This document shows, piece after piece, positions 1-10,830 of a DNA stretch of 64,000 nt; the stretch's first letter is position 1; each line of letters opens with the position of its first letter. Origin of the DNA: Xiphydria camelus (taxonomy: Eukaryota; Arthropoda; Insecta; Hymenoptera; Xiphydriidae). The notes below the pieces were generated by a model, which saw nothing but the letters and a program-made list of their open reading frames with translations, did not search any database and was not told the origin of the DNA. Position numbers and translations under genes: made by a program. Location: positions 15,070,812 to 15,134,811 of the forward strand of contig OY783194.1 in NCBI GenBank assembly GCA_963678675.1, read 5' to 3'.

Positions 1-74
1 GTAATTCCGAAAAGTGGCCGGCGGCCCGGCGTGCGCTGCAAGATGGCCGCCCGGGCAACGCCCGGCCATCAAGA

Positions 75-1511
75 TGGCGGGAGTGACAGGTCGGAAGTAG
101 ACGAGTCTGGCGGCTCCGGGTGATGGAATCTCCTCCCCGTCGAAAGCTAGCTCCCGTTCCGGGCGAAATAGGGGAGAGGAGGGTCGCGAATCCGCTCCGG
201 GCATTGGTAATCCAACCCCGTCGAGCGCCGGCCTTTGTCCCGAATCTCGTGCTCCCCGTCCGTGGGTAACAAGTGATGCGACAGTGCTTGATGCATCCGG
301 GGTTACGCTGGAGCGGTTGTCGACATTGTCGGCGGATGCTCTCCTGCGCAGACGTCTCTGATGCCGATACCGCGAGCATTCCCATCACCAACGAGTGACA
401 GTGGAGAGAAAAATCCGGCTACGAAGTCAATGCACAGCGAATGGGATTGGGATCCAACGGAAATGGTAACCGAGACTGGCCAAGAGGGGCCAACTAGCAG
501 AGCTGAAAAAAAGCGGAAATCCCGACACAACTCGTCAGCCAACGACGAGGAAGTCGAGTTGCATCGGCCGATCAAACCAGCCGCGAAAAGGGCACTTGTC
601 ACCCCCTCTTTCCCCACGGAAGAGCAGATTCCCGCCAATATTCGAAACATTAGCAGGAACAGGAGTTTGATCTCGTCCGACAGCGAAGAGGGAGCAGCCT
701 CCCGTCGTTCGAAGAGACTAGCAGCGAAGAGGGCTTTGGCTGTGCCCTCCACCTCGAAGGCGTCGGTCACGCCCGCTAGGGTTGGAGACGCGAAGGTTAC
801 CGTCAGGAAGGAGTCCAAAGCTTGTATGCAGGCGATGGATCTTATCGAACAGCTGGAGGCCAGATTCTGCGGGAAAGTGGACATGCGCCAGACGTTGTCG
901 CTCACTGATATGATACGTACGTGGGCTAAAGACATTAAATCGGTCAGACAAAAGAGCCCGAATATTCAGGGCAAGTTAAGTGGAAGGCTCCGGAAATGCG
1001 CGGCCATGTTGCTGAATGCTATTGACACCATGGAGGAGAGAGCGTTGGCGACCGGTGATCCCGGCTCGCTGCGCATGCGAGTCGCTGAGCTCACTTGGAA
1101 GACGAAGAGGCAGTACCTCCAAATCGTGCGCCTTAAAGAAGAGGTGGCCCGGCAAGAGGCCCTAATACGGGTTGCTAAAAGGGCTGCGGAGTTGCCGAAC
1201 TCGCCCCTGGAACCGATGAATTCCCACGTGGTGCCTGCGCGCCGTACCCACGCGATGCGGTGATCGAGCCATCTGCAGTTCCGGAGTGCGAAATGGAGAT
1301 GGAGACAGAGCCTGGAGACGATCGGAGGAGCTCGAGGAGGGAGACCCCCACCCCTGCACTTAGCCTCCAATCGGTCTCTCATCCGACTCCCGCTGCTTCA
1401 GAAATCGCCCCGCGGACTGCTGAGTTTCCTCCTGCCCTCGCGGAGGGATTTAAAAGGATCGACAGGCAGATCGAAGCCCTCCTGCAGGAAAAGCGCAATA
1501 TGTGTTGCATA
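75..1511 (+). pseudogene. R1-like non-LTR retrotransposon ORF1 (gag-like), 3' truncated
   Basis: The reading frame from about 75 to 358 (one stop near 102), the open frame 361-1263 (300 codons) and the frame 1260-1511 read as one polar, Ser/Pro/Arg/Lys-rich protein spread over three frames. The 361-1263 part has a basic, low-complexity N-terminal half with KRAL repeats, then a helical, coiled-coil-like segment at residues 150-280. This is the layout of ORF1 proteins of R1-clade elements, which bind element RNA in the cytoplasm. The usual C-terminal CCHC knuckles are missing because foldback FB0 begins at 1514. The region is more GC-rich than what follows. Two frameshifts (near 350 and 1255), the stop and the truncation make it dead. 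Family assignment is by composition and layout, so moderate confidence. Confidence 0.55.
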
Positions 1512-1513
1512 TA

Positions 1514-2471
1514 CAGGGTCTTCAAAAAGTTCCAATACGGCTGATTATCTCGGCGGGAAATCATTTTAGAGAAAAATGTTTAATGCAAAACTTTTAGGAT
1601 TTTTCCCTGGCTATCGAATGATCATATTTGATTTGACCATGAACATGACCTTCAAGGTCATATCAAGGTCAAATTGATCTTTTTAAATGCGAACCCCTAT
1701 TTTTGATACCGGAAATGAAAAGAGCGGGAAATTTCACATTCAAATATGTCCTTGACCATTTTTTTCATGTAACCTTTATGGTCAACATAGCACAGCGGGA
1801 AATTTCCTTGAATTAGAAGGACAACATTCTTAATGGCTTATTCAACTTAAACCAAATACGGTATAGGGGTTTTTTTGGGTCGCTGATCACGAATCTGGAG
1901 TCAGGTTTCAAAAATTCAAGATGGCGGATCCAATATGGCGGACGAGATTTTCGAAAATTGACGGATTCGTGCCAAATTTGGAAAATTTTGAATTTTTGAA
2001 ATCTGATTTCAGATTCGTGATCAGCGACCCAAAAAACCCACTTATACCAAATTTGGCACGAATCCGTCAATTTTCGAAAATCTCGTCCGCTATATTGGAT
2101 TCGCCATCTTGAATTTTTGAAATCTGACTTCAGATTCGTGATCAGCGACCCAAAAAGAATGTTGTCCTTCTAATTCAAGGAAATTTCCCACTGTGCTCCG
2201 CTGACCATAAAGGTCACATGAAAAAAATGGTCAAGGACATACTTGAATGTGAAATTTCCCGCTATTTTCATTTCCGGTATCAAAAATAGGGGTTCGCATT
2301 TAAAAAGATCAATTTGACCTTGATATGACCTTGAAAATCATGGTCAAGGTCAAATCCAATATGACCATTGGGTACCAGGGAAAAATCCTAAAAGTTTTGC
2401 GTTAAACATTTTTCTCTAAAATGATTTCCCGCTGAGATAATCAGCCGTAACGGGACTTTTTTAAGACCCTG
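1514..2471. mobile_element. Foldback MITE FB0, TA-flanked
   Basis: The two halves are inverted copies: the left end begins CAGGGTCTTC and the right end finishes in the complement AAGACCCTG, and the match runs about 320 bp inward on each side. TA dinucleotides flank both ends (1512-1513, 2472-2473), as for Tc1/mariner-type insertions. The centre is the minisatellite listed separately. The inner arms contain GCACAGYGGGAAATTTCC in inverted orientation, close to the TIR start of T3 at 36840. No gene is present. It cuts off the ORF1 frame to its left and abuts element N1 to its right. Confidence 0.8.
1833..2160. repeat. 122-bp-type minisatellite (ATGGCGGATCC repeat), inverted pair
   Basis: Contains units with AAGATGGCGGATCCAATATG and GATTCGTGATCAGCGACCCA. 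Here they lie head to head, giving a palindrome centred near 1985. The same units recur as direct tandem arrays at 37418-37785 and 38720-38985 inside T3. The short open frames here (MADPIWRTRF-like) are by-products of the repeat. Confidence 0.8.
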
Positions 2472-2475
2472 TATA

Positions 2476-3332
2476 CAGGGTGATATTTTGAAAACTTGCC
2501 ACCCCAATATCTCAGTTACAGAGATTTAAAAAAAAACGGTTTCGGCAGTGGAGATGGGGAACCAAAATGACATAATTGGAGACGCACCCCCTCCAACCCC
2601 CTTAAGGGTAGCCCCCCCAACTTTGTAATCTTAAATAGCAACCCCCCATGTGTGATACAGCGTTGGAAAGCTCTTTAAAAATGCTTTACAACAACACCAA
2701 ATTTTGGTACCTTTCGATGAGTAGTTTTTGCGCAAATTTAGAAAGAAACTGCTAGAAGTAAGTTGTCAATTTATTTATTAAAGGTCAATTACGTTACAAT
2801 AAATTTTCGAAATGATTTCCATTGACTTTTCGAACTTTTTCAAATGTTCTTGAAATTTTGCGACATTCTTGCGTAATTCTCTGTTTCAGTTTGTTAATGC
2901 TTGCTGGTTGAGTTTGAAAAATAACAGATTTCAGATGATCCCCATAAGAAGTAATCGCAGGGAGTAAGATTAGGCGATGGAAATCACTTCGAAAATTTAT
3001 TGTAACATAAATGACCTTTAATAAATAAATTGACAAAACTTACTTCTAGCAGTTTCTTTCTCGATTTATGCGAAAACTACTCATCGAAAGGTACCAAATT
3101 TGGTGTTGTTGTAAAGCATTTTTAAAGAGCTTCTCCCAACGCTGTATCATACATGGGGGTTGCTATTTAAGATTACAAAGTTGGGGGGCTACCCCTAAGG
3201 GGGTTGGAGTGGGTGCGTCCCCGATTATGTCATTTTTGTTCTCCCTCGCCACTGCCGAAACGGTATTTTTTTTAGAAAACCTGTGTAACTTTCTCAGATA
3301 TTGGGGTCTCAAGTTTTCAAAATGGCACCCTG
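2476..3332. mobile_element. Mariner-derived foldback element N1, copy 1
   Basis: Ends are CAGGGTGATATTTTG and the inverted CAAAATGGCACCCTG, with TA at 2474-2475 and 3333-3334. TIRs are about 350 bp long and end at a shared TACTTCTAGCAGTTTC box on both sides. The unique core (about 2830-2990) carries a transposase remnant on the minus strand. A second copy lies at 19141-20019 with its core in the opposite orientation relative to the flanking DNA. Confidence 0.85.
2794..3036 (-). pseudogene. Tc1/mariner transposase C-terminal remnant in N1 copy 1
   Basis: Eighty codons are open. The part from about residue 20 onward (GDHLKSVIFQTQPASINKLK, then a tail ending in NGNHFENLL) matches the region after the last catalytic Asp in mariner-type DDE transposases, where WGHLKS or WGYLK follows SPDLTPCDFF. 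The Asp motif itself is degraded here, but in copy 2 it reads DLTPCDFFLWGHLKS. Only the C-terminal fifth of a transposase survives, so it cannot be active. It is bounded on both sides by the long TIRs of the foldback. Confidence 0.7.
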
Positions 3333-3334
3333 TA

Positions 3335-4234
3335 TGTCCACCATATAAGTGACATATATTTTGAGATGAATATAGGTACATAGGGTATATTTAATTTATG
3401 TTAGACATGTATTTTGAATATAAATATCATACATATTAAATGTATGCTCAAATACTTGGAACAATTCATATTTTTCATATATGTCTAATACGTTAACATT
3501 GTATTAGCACATGGAAGTTACTTATATGGATCACGTATAATTTTTTCTATACAGTGTGAATCATTTCAAATATGTATTTGTTTTCATTTTTCATATACGT
3601 AACATGTAGATGGAGCATTAATCGCTTACCATTAATAATGGCGACTCCTATTTTCTATACGTGCTCAGATTATAAACAACATGTATCACATGTTTTTGAA
3701 AGGGACTCATATATCACATACATGTGATTTGTATATTGTACATATGTGTTTAGCACATTTATTTGTGATATATGATTCATGGTTTCCATGTGAAGTGGCA
3801 AATGTCATAGGTGATTGCATGATACGATTGATTGATAGGCATGTTTTGACGATTCGGCGTATCCTAGAAGGAAGAATGTAACCTTAGCATAAAAGTTAAG
3901 AAACAGGAAACTTAAAATAATTAAAAGAATCTAAGAATGCATATATCCATTAGGACTACCATATGAGTCTAATCTGAATCGCCAGGAAAGAAATTGAGCA
4001 TATTCTCAAATTTTCGGTATTTTCAATTATCTATTATACTTTGTATCCAACTTTGTACCCAACTTTATACGCTCTTTTCGGTGCTACAACGAGATAAGTT
4101 CTGTCGTATATTTAGGGTTAAATATCCAGTAGTACGATATAGATACAGTCACTAAAGCGACTAATATAATAATATGCATGCAATATGTGCACAATTTGAA
4201 TACCGAAATTCGAGTTACCCAGTTGTAGTATTAA
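3335..4234. other. AT-rich spacer, no gene recognised
   Basis: Low-complexity DNA rich in ATAC, CATATG and ACATGTG words, with scattered short inverted matches but no clean tandem period. A 66-codon frame at 3681-3881 has a composition that follows this sequence and no recognisable motif. Similar degenerate DNA recurs at 22230-22550 and 22947-23400. Confidence 0.5.
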
Positions 4235-4735
4235 GGGGACGATATGAAGAGCGAAAATTCCAAACGTTCTAACAAGGAAACGTTTCGAGGCCGCCGCTTC
4301 CGATCTTGATGAAACTTCGTAAATTTAAAGTTTATCGAAAAATAAGAGACCCCTATTTTTTTATAGCGGCCCAATTTTGGTTTAAGGGGGTGAAATGGAC
4401 CCCTGAATTTTCACCCCCTTCGAGCTATCTCCGAAACGAAGCGAGATAGATGAAAACTTTCAATGTACGTTTTGTTTGGTTTTTTTAGTATAATAAAATC
4501 CCCTAAACAGATTTTGAAAAAAAGCATTATTTTTCAAAAAAAAATTTTTTTTATCTAATTTTTCGAAATTTCGGTTTAGTCATGTGGACAAAAATTTAGG
4601 AAATTTTATTACAAATTCAACCATGTATGACATGATATATTTCCCTCCTACAGTTTTGCAAATTTCTAACTTTTATGTCTGATAATGAGCGGGCTACCAA
4701 TGGCAGTGACGGGATAGGTCGGGGGTTATTACTTC

Positions 4736-5022
4736 ATGAAAACATGGCTGCAAGAAGTTTACTTCCCTAACACTGGATCTACAAGCGTCTTACTGCTGGA
4801 CTCTTGGAGTGGGCAATGTGAGCGAAGTGTTCGAGAAGCTATACCAGAAGACAAGACAATAATATTAATGACGATTCCACAAGGCACCACCGGACTGATT
4901 CAACCGCTAGACGTATACGGATTTCGAATGTGGAAGAATTTTGTAAGGAGGTTTTCAGATATTGTAACTCTTTTCAATTACGATATTAACCTTCATTCGA
5001 GAGATAATATTTTAAAACTTGT
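4736..5022 (+). pseudogene. pogo/Tigger-like DDE_1 transposase exon
   Basis: The frame starts KTWLQEVYFP, passes a Ser-Trp-rich catalytic block LLLDSWSGQC (the Asp is the expected second catalytic residue) and then IPQGTTGLIQPLDVYGFRMW, a classic DDE_1 motif where the acidic residue in QPLD is conserved. The frame runs into LKL followed by GTAAGT at 5023, a good splice donor. The downstream exon expected for this family is not found before 5900. Upstream, 4235-4735 holds noncoding DNA with a CACCCCC inverted pair (4387/4420), probably the same element's 5' part. A remnant of a cut-and-paste transposase; the family call is fairly safe. Confidence 0.7.
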
Positions 5023-5895
5023 AAGTGCCAATTTCTTCAAAATTGAGATTATTGCATAAATAAGTTCTATGTGCCATCGCCAATAGCCCCAATAACGTTT
5101 TAACTGCAAAATCCTTTTAAATGTGGCCTGTGGCATTTTAAATAAATGGCGCTGGTCTAAGTGTGGGACATTGTGATTTTCTAAACGTTCTGTGTGCCAT
5201 AGCTTAGCAGCTAAAGTTACGGGGAACTTCTTCGTAGACCTTCTACGTAGTTGACATAGAACATTCGAACTTTTTGGACTTAAAAAACGCCTGCGACTCT
5301 GTTTCCAATATCAAAGTCCACTATGATAAAAGTTTCCAAAAATCATCCAGGTATTATCCAGTATAAACCCACATTCAGTGACATAGAGGTTTGGAAACGT
5401 GTCAATGTATTAAGAAAAGGAGCTAACCTTGAAGATATTGCAAAAGTTTTTATATCCTTGATTCAAAAGCCAGTCATTTCGGAAGGCAAGAAAAAAAGAT
5501 TTGTCAGCCATATTTGATTTTTTTGCCATAAAGTGCTAAAGACTATTACCAGAATATTCTAAATAATTAAAATATGTTAATTGTGTTTACTAAAAATAAT
5601 AATTTAGGTTAGTCATGTTCTATATATCTATATAGTTTTCATTCAGAGTTCTAACAATAAGTACCACGGTACATAGAACGTTTCTTCAATATATACTCTC
5701 TTTTTTTGCAAATAAGGAGTTTGTTTTTAGTTTTTAATTGCATTAGTTAGGGACAAATATACCCCTATATTGCCCATGAAATAAATTTTAATACAGTTTT
5801 TGAGTTAACATTTGGGTTACACAGTTTTATTTTTCCCCTGAAAAAAATAGCAAAACGCACTTGGAACATTTGGAATTTCCACTCTTCATAAATTA
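5023..5895. other. Spacer with one unassigned 64-codon frame
   Basis: The frame at 5323-5517 (starts MIKVSKNHPG, ends KKKRFVSHI) has a protein-like composition but no motif I recognise. It could be a distal exon of the DDE_1 element upstream, but it does not resemble the C-terminal part I would expect. The rest is AT-rich and featureless. Confidence 0.35.
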
Positions 5896-7104
5896 AGTGT
5901 ACAAATAAGTTTTAGGATACTTCCATTCCGTGTCATAAAAGTAATTCAAAGTTACCGCTCACATATGATATGGTGGCACTTGTGTTATGTAGTATCGAAA
6001 CATAAGGGAGTCATAGATATAAACTTTAAATTCTGCGAATAAAACGTGCAGACTGATAAGCTCTTTATTAGACACCGCATTTCTTATGAATTGCATCAAG
6101 GAAAAAGTGTTAGGAAAGCATGTGAATCGATCTGTTCTATTCTTAGGGACGACATTGTATCTAAAAGTACATGTGAGTATTGGTATAATTGATTTAAAGA
6201 CGGTGATTTTGATATTAGTGACCGTGAACGTACCGGGGCCCATGTAAAGGTGGATGACCAGGAACTTCAAAGCGTTGCTGGATGAAAACTCTTGCTAGAC
6301 GGAAAAACAACTTTTATAACAGCTAGGACTAACTCAACAAACTATTTCCTATCACTCTTAAGCAATGGGAAAGATTCGAAAAGAACAGAGTGGGCGCTAC
6401 ACTCTTTGATGCAAGCAAATAAATAGCCGTCTTTTGATATATGTTTGAATCTTTACAACAAACAACAAAGAAAGTCTCTTCTTGTGGAATATTGTGACTG
6501 GTGATGAAAAGTGGATTTATTTTGGTAATCCGAAACGCCGATATCATTGAATTGACCCCTGCGAGCCGACGACATCGACGCCAAGCGCAATATTCACTGT
6601 GACAAAGTCATGCTGTGTAAATGGTGGGATATGACAGGCGTACTCCATTATGAACTTCTGAAACCTGGCCAGACAGTTACTGCCGATCGCTATCATTAAC
6701 AATTAATACGATTGAACCAAGAAATTGACCAAAAGCGTCCATTTACTGGCAAAGGAAAACGTTCAGTAAAACTACTCCATGACAATGCCAGGTCTCATGT
6801 GGGTAAACCGGTCAAGGATACGTTAATGGCTCTTGGATGGGAAGTTGTACCATACCCGGCATATTCACCAGACTTAGCTCCAACTGATTTTCACTTATTT
6901 CGGAAGATGCAAAACGAATTGGGTTAATAACTTACTCATCTCGCAAGATGAAAGTTTCTTTGCAGAAGGTATCCGTGAATTGCCTAAAAGATGGCTGAAG
7001 ATTATTGAAAGAGGGGGGATTATTGTGATGAATAAATGTATTTTACTTTTTTCAAAAATAAATTTGAATTTTTGCAAAAGTGTCCTAAAATTTACTTGTA
7101 CACC
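5896..7104 (+). mobile_element. Complete but dead mariner, TA-flanked
   Basis: TIRs of about 26 bp (left AGTGTACAAATAAGTTTTAG, right the inverted relative ending TTACTTGTACACC) lie between TA dinucleotides at 5894-5895 and 7105-7106. The length of 1.21 kb is near the usual 1.3 kb of mariners. The transposase remnant reads on the plus strand. Confidence 0.85.
5990..7070 (+). pseudogene. mariner (DD34D-type) transposase, degraded
   Basis: The best preserved part is the open frame 6712-6927, which contains LLHDNARSH (second catalytic Asp) and YSPDLAPTDFHLF (third catalytic Asp) at the 34-residue spacing of mariners. Just upstream, in the same frame but before a stop, [20 protein letters not shown] is the segment that normally precedes it. 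Further upstream the frames are scrambled by many stops and shifts, though pieces such as RRKNNF and WDMTG remain. The C-terminal part after 6927 continues in another frame. The cut-and-paste nuclease is clearly inactive. Confidence 0.8.
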
Positions 7105-7106
7105 TA

Positions 7107-7472
7107 ATATATTTCCATGCGGGGTAACGTCGAAGTAGCATTTGAATTTATTAGCTTTCCTCCTAAGCGCACCAGCGCCTTATTGTCCAACTTGGAGATC
7201 AGTTCATCAGCACCTATCTCATCAATCCAGTAAACACTATTTATAACAGTTATCTAACATGGAAGTTACAAGTAATAGTACATCAGTTATTTCAATGTTA
7301 TATAATAGATATATATGTAACACGTAAGTTACAATTTATATTACGTCAGTTACATGTATGTTGCATATTGGTTATATTAGACCATAACATTTGTGTTATA
7401 TTATATTAGTTACAGCTATATTATATACCAGTAATATAATGGTATAAACTTTATGTAATATTACACTGTTTG
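7107..7472. repeat. AT-rich degenerate array, left of element K
   Basis: Repeated GTTATATTA, AGTTACA and ATATAATGGTATAAAC words in a loose array. The same kind of sequence (AATAGTATAAACTCTAT and so on) resumes at 8644-8880 right after element K, so K appears to be inserted in this array. No gene. Confidence 0.55.
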
Positions 7473-8643
7473 TATGTCCCAGCCACGAGGTTTGAGAGAG
7501 GATTAGCTTAATACGTGCAATACTTCTACTGCCGACCAACGAGAGATCATTGCACGAAGTATTGACTGACAGCTGAGTTCCGCTTACCCCACCCGCCCGT
7601 CAGCTGCAGTCAGCTCAACTCATCTGAATACGGACAGCTGATCGTGTTTAGTGAATGAAATTTACTGGAGAATTTATAAAGTTTAAAGAATATAATGAAT
7701 GGTGTAAGCTTCGCGTAGAACGAATAAAAAAAATATGTACAGGCGTTTGAAAACAGTTATGTTCTTTCAACGGGTATGAAACGTACTGAGCTAATGCCTG
7801 CTGATGCATTGCTTTTTTTTCATTTACAGGGCTTATCAGTGCAAGATAAAACATCAAATGTCTCAAAACCGTAGCTACATCAAAACAAATCTATTATTTA
7901 AATCATTTTCTTCAGAAGTTACTATCACATTTTTAGGTTAAGAACTTACCGCGAGCAATAAAGAAGTGTTACAAGTACATGTTTACACTTTTCTGAGAGA
8001 CCAGCCCTACAAGAACACTTCATGGAGACAATAACTCCACTTCTTTTAATTTCATCATTAATATTTCATGGTGTGCATCTTTTAAATGAGATGTTTGAAG
8101 ATAGAAAACTCTGAAACTGACACAACCGTCTGTCATATTTTCCACGTTTTTACCAATTTTTATGATGTGATTAGCATTACGGACACGATTTCCTTCAATC
8201 ATATTGCGATGGGAAGGATTTATTTGGGCCCAATCGAAAATTTGATCTACAGTTATTAACATATTCACTATTTTCTCACAAATCCCGTGTATTTTTAAAT
8301 GGTTTAGGTGTTATTCGGCGCCATATTGGTTAGGCGACGCTCCCATGTCGATTCAAAAGACTAGACCGAGTTACAGCGACCAAGACTGACAGCTGGCTGT
8401 TATTGTTGGTTACGGAATTCGCCAAGGGTCAGTGAAAAGTACCCAACGATAACAGTCATCTGTCAGTCTCGATCGCTGTCACTCGAACTAGCTTGAGCTC
8501 AGCTGAATAGATCTGACGGGCGGGTGGTGTAAGCGGAACTTTCCTGTCAGTCAATACTTCGGCCTCAGATCTCTCGTTGGTCGGCGGTGTAAGTATTGGA
8601 CGTATTAAATCATTCGTCTCTCAAACCTCTTGGCTGGGACATA
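7473..8643. mobile_element. TIR element K with SWIM-domain gene
   Basis: Long TIRs: left TATGTCCCAGCCACGAGG, right the inverted CCTCTTGGCTGGGACATA. Similarity extends about 150 bp inward and includes CCAACGAGAGATC and CCCACCCGCCCGTCAG. A lone third end of the same family is at 61922-62105. The inside carries a minus-strand gene fragment. No clear target duplication is visible because the surroundings are low-complexity. Confidence 0.75.
7648..8268 (-). pseudogene. SWIM zinc-finger protein fragment carried by element K
   Basis: The frame 8268-8020 (82 codons) contains HLKDAHHEI. A one-base shift near 8022 leads directly into KCSCRAGLSEKCKHVLVTLL, a textbook SWIM zinc finger (CxC...CxH), ending at a GTAAGT splice donor near 7950. 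A possible next exon at 7866-7648 contains ALAQYVSYPLKEHNCF. Insect proteins with a region like this often pair the SWIM finger with other nuclease-like domains, but none is visible here. The gene lies wholly between the TIRs and is probably the element's own or a captured gene. The shift makes it a pseudogene as read. Confidence 0.7.
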
Positions 8644-8987
8644 GGGTATAGCAGTGATATAATTCCGGTATGTTTATTTCATATTACATCAATGTCACTG
8701 TGTAATGTACTAGCAATATAATAGTATAAACTCTATAGAACTTTACACTATTTAACCAATGTTATATGTACAATAGTGACATAATACTGTCATGCTTGTT
8801 TTATATATTATAAAAATCACCATATTATATACTATATATCGATATAATAGTATAATTAGCCTTCGGAGATTAAGGCTAGTTTTGTAGAATATTGTTCATT
8901 AATTAAATTTCTTATATTATATATCGAATGACATAGTTTTGAGATTTTTTATTTATATGCTAAATTTGCTAACAATTCACGTAAGAG
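8644..8987. repeat. AT-rich degenerate array, right of element K
   Basis: Continuation of the array left of K (GTAATGTACTAGCAATATAATAG and similar), then plain AT-rich DNA up to the large palindrome. Confidence 0.5.
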
Positions 8988-9226
8988 TCAGTAGATCAAT
9001 TAGTTAGAATGCGAGAACATTCCCAGTTTCGAAGCAATCCGCCCTAGAAATGACTATTTCGAGCCCCGGTGAAGTTTTAAAAAACATAAGCTTTCTTTCA
9101 CATTTTAGTTTTTCGTAACTTTATTTATCAATCTGACTTATATCTAGAAATGTTTCAACCGCTGTTTTAATATCAATAATGGAGCAATTCCAGTAAACAC
9201 AGTTATACCGAATATCACAGATTATA

Positions 9227-10136
9227 CAGCGTGGGGCGTGGGAACTTCCTTTTTAGAAATTGGCGCGGTGAAGCTAGTGACAGTCACAGAGGAATGGGGA
9301 AGGAGTTAGTGGAAGGGGCCGGATGGGAAGTTTGTATCCCAACGCATTTCAGTCGCAAACATGCTTTGGACGAGGAGGCCTATTTTGCTAACGGCCGTTC
9401 GGTCATCGCGGTGCAACGTGCCTTCCAACGTCACTTCGAAATTCCCCCACGAGGCCGTGCTCCTGATATTTTGATGATGATTTTCTGAGAGAAGCCTTCC
9501 CCGGGCGGCTCTACCCAACTATGAAGAAAGGCAGTAACTGCTAACCGACAAACTTGTGGAAAATCAACTGTAACTTTGATGCCTTTAGCCGAAGGGTTTC
9601 GAAGGCAGATTACTAATCAAACCTAGCTTTAACATTAAAAAAGGGTACAAAATTTGGGTACAAAATGATTCAAGATATTCAATGGTATCAAAAAACGCAT
9701 CTCGGTTTGTTTTGCTAGTTACTGCCTTTCTTCATAGTTGGACAGGGCTGATCTCACTGACAATAAGAGGGGACATAAACTGGTCCGCGCGCTCCCCGGA
9801 TTTAGCGCCATGTGATTATTTCCTCTGGGGTTATCTGAAACCCCGAGTATTTAACAATCGTCCTGAGACCCTGGAAGACCTACAGAGCAACATCCGAGCT
9901 GAAGTTGACAATATACCGGACGACATGCTTGAAAGAGTGGACCGAAACTTTCGATTTCGCCTAAATCAGTGTATTGATAATGGAGGGCGACATTTGCAGG
10001 AAATTCTGTTTAAAACAGCATAAAATGAGATCCCCCATTTCATTTTATGAGCAAATAATAAAAATACGCAGTTTTTTGAAACGAGCACAGTTTTATATTT
10101 CATCTCCAAAAAAGGAAGTTCCCACGCCCCACACTG
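9227..10136 (+). mobile_element. Internally deleted mariner-like element, left arm
   Basis: TIR of about 29 bp: left CAGCGTGGGGCGTGGGAACT, right the inverted GTTCCCACGCCCCACACTG. TA duplications lie at 9225-9226 and 10137-10138. The 910-bp length is short because the middle of the transposase is missing. The inverted twin is at 11852-12759. Confidence 0.9.
9231..10023 (+). pseudogene. Tc1/mariner-like transposase, N- and C-terminal parts only
   Basis: Frame 9231-9488 gives an N-terminal helix-turn-helix-type segment (FSRKHALDEEAYFANGRS then VQRAFQRHFEIPPRGRAPD) like the DUF4817-type DNA-binding region of some insect mariner-like transposases. Frame 9682-10023 gives the C-terminal catalytic end: FLHSWTG, INWSARSPDLAPCDYFLWGY (final catalytic Asp) and RLNQCIDNGGRHLQEI. 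Between them only about 190 bp remain, so the first and second Asp blocks are mostly deleted. The C-terminal stop is followed by an AATAAA-like signal near 10055. A non-autonomous derivative. Confidence 0.85.
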
Positions 10137-10159
10137 TATGTATAACATAGAGATTACGT

Positions 10160-10766
10160 GTCATCATCATCACAAAGTTATCAGTCCTAAGACTGGTTTG
10201 ATACCATTCTCTATCTTTTCCTATTCTCCGCTAGTCTTTTCATTTCCCTGTATTTCAAACAACCTACATCCTTAACGATTTGAGAAATGTAGTCTAACCG
10301 CGGCCTACCTACACCTCCCTTTTTTCCCGTTTCTGCTTCTAAGATGTCTCTTAGTAGTCCCTCATGTCTTAATATATGGCCTATCAGCTGATCTCTTCTT
10401 TTCGTTATATTTTTCCAGAGTCGTCAGTCTTCCCCTACTTTTTTCAAGATTTCTTCATTTGTGATTTTTTCGATCCATTTTACTTTTAGCATTCTCCTGT
10501 AACACGACATTTCGAAGCTTTCTAACTTTTTCTTTTCCACCGTTCCTATAGTCCAAGATTCGCACCCGTATCTTTATACCGCTTTATAGCTTTATACTCC
10601 ACACGTATGTTTTGAGTCATTTTTTCCTACTCTCTTGGCTGACACTTTTTGAGCATAGTAACTTATTTTTTTGATTAAAAGCCTATTTTCCCTGCGCTAT
10701 TCTTTGTTTGATGTCTTTTAGGCTCTTCCCATTAGTCGTTATTTGGCTACGTAGGTAGCAAAACTG
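10160..10766 (-). pseudogene. Non-LTR retrotransposon 3' end, left arm
   Basis: On the minus strand the degraded frame reads RRDQLIGHILRHEGLLRDIL and then GRPRLDYISQIVKDVG-like text, the C-terminal region that follows the reverse transcriptase in many insect LINE-like elements, ending near a TCATCATCAT stretch at the 3' side. The inverted copy at 10831-11835 is the same element. Reverse transcriptase is absent here but a piece lies at 12999-13193. Many frame breaks; inactive. Confidence 0.7.
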
Positions 10767-10830
10767 TTGTACTTCTTCCACGCTTTCCTCGCCTATATTT
10801 ATATATATTTATATATTTATTTACCTACCT

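Noticed and set aside
303..951. Minus-strand frames of 210 and 77 codons at the start of the window
   Set aside because: Antisense shadows of the ORF1-like coding region, which has the better protein signature.
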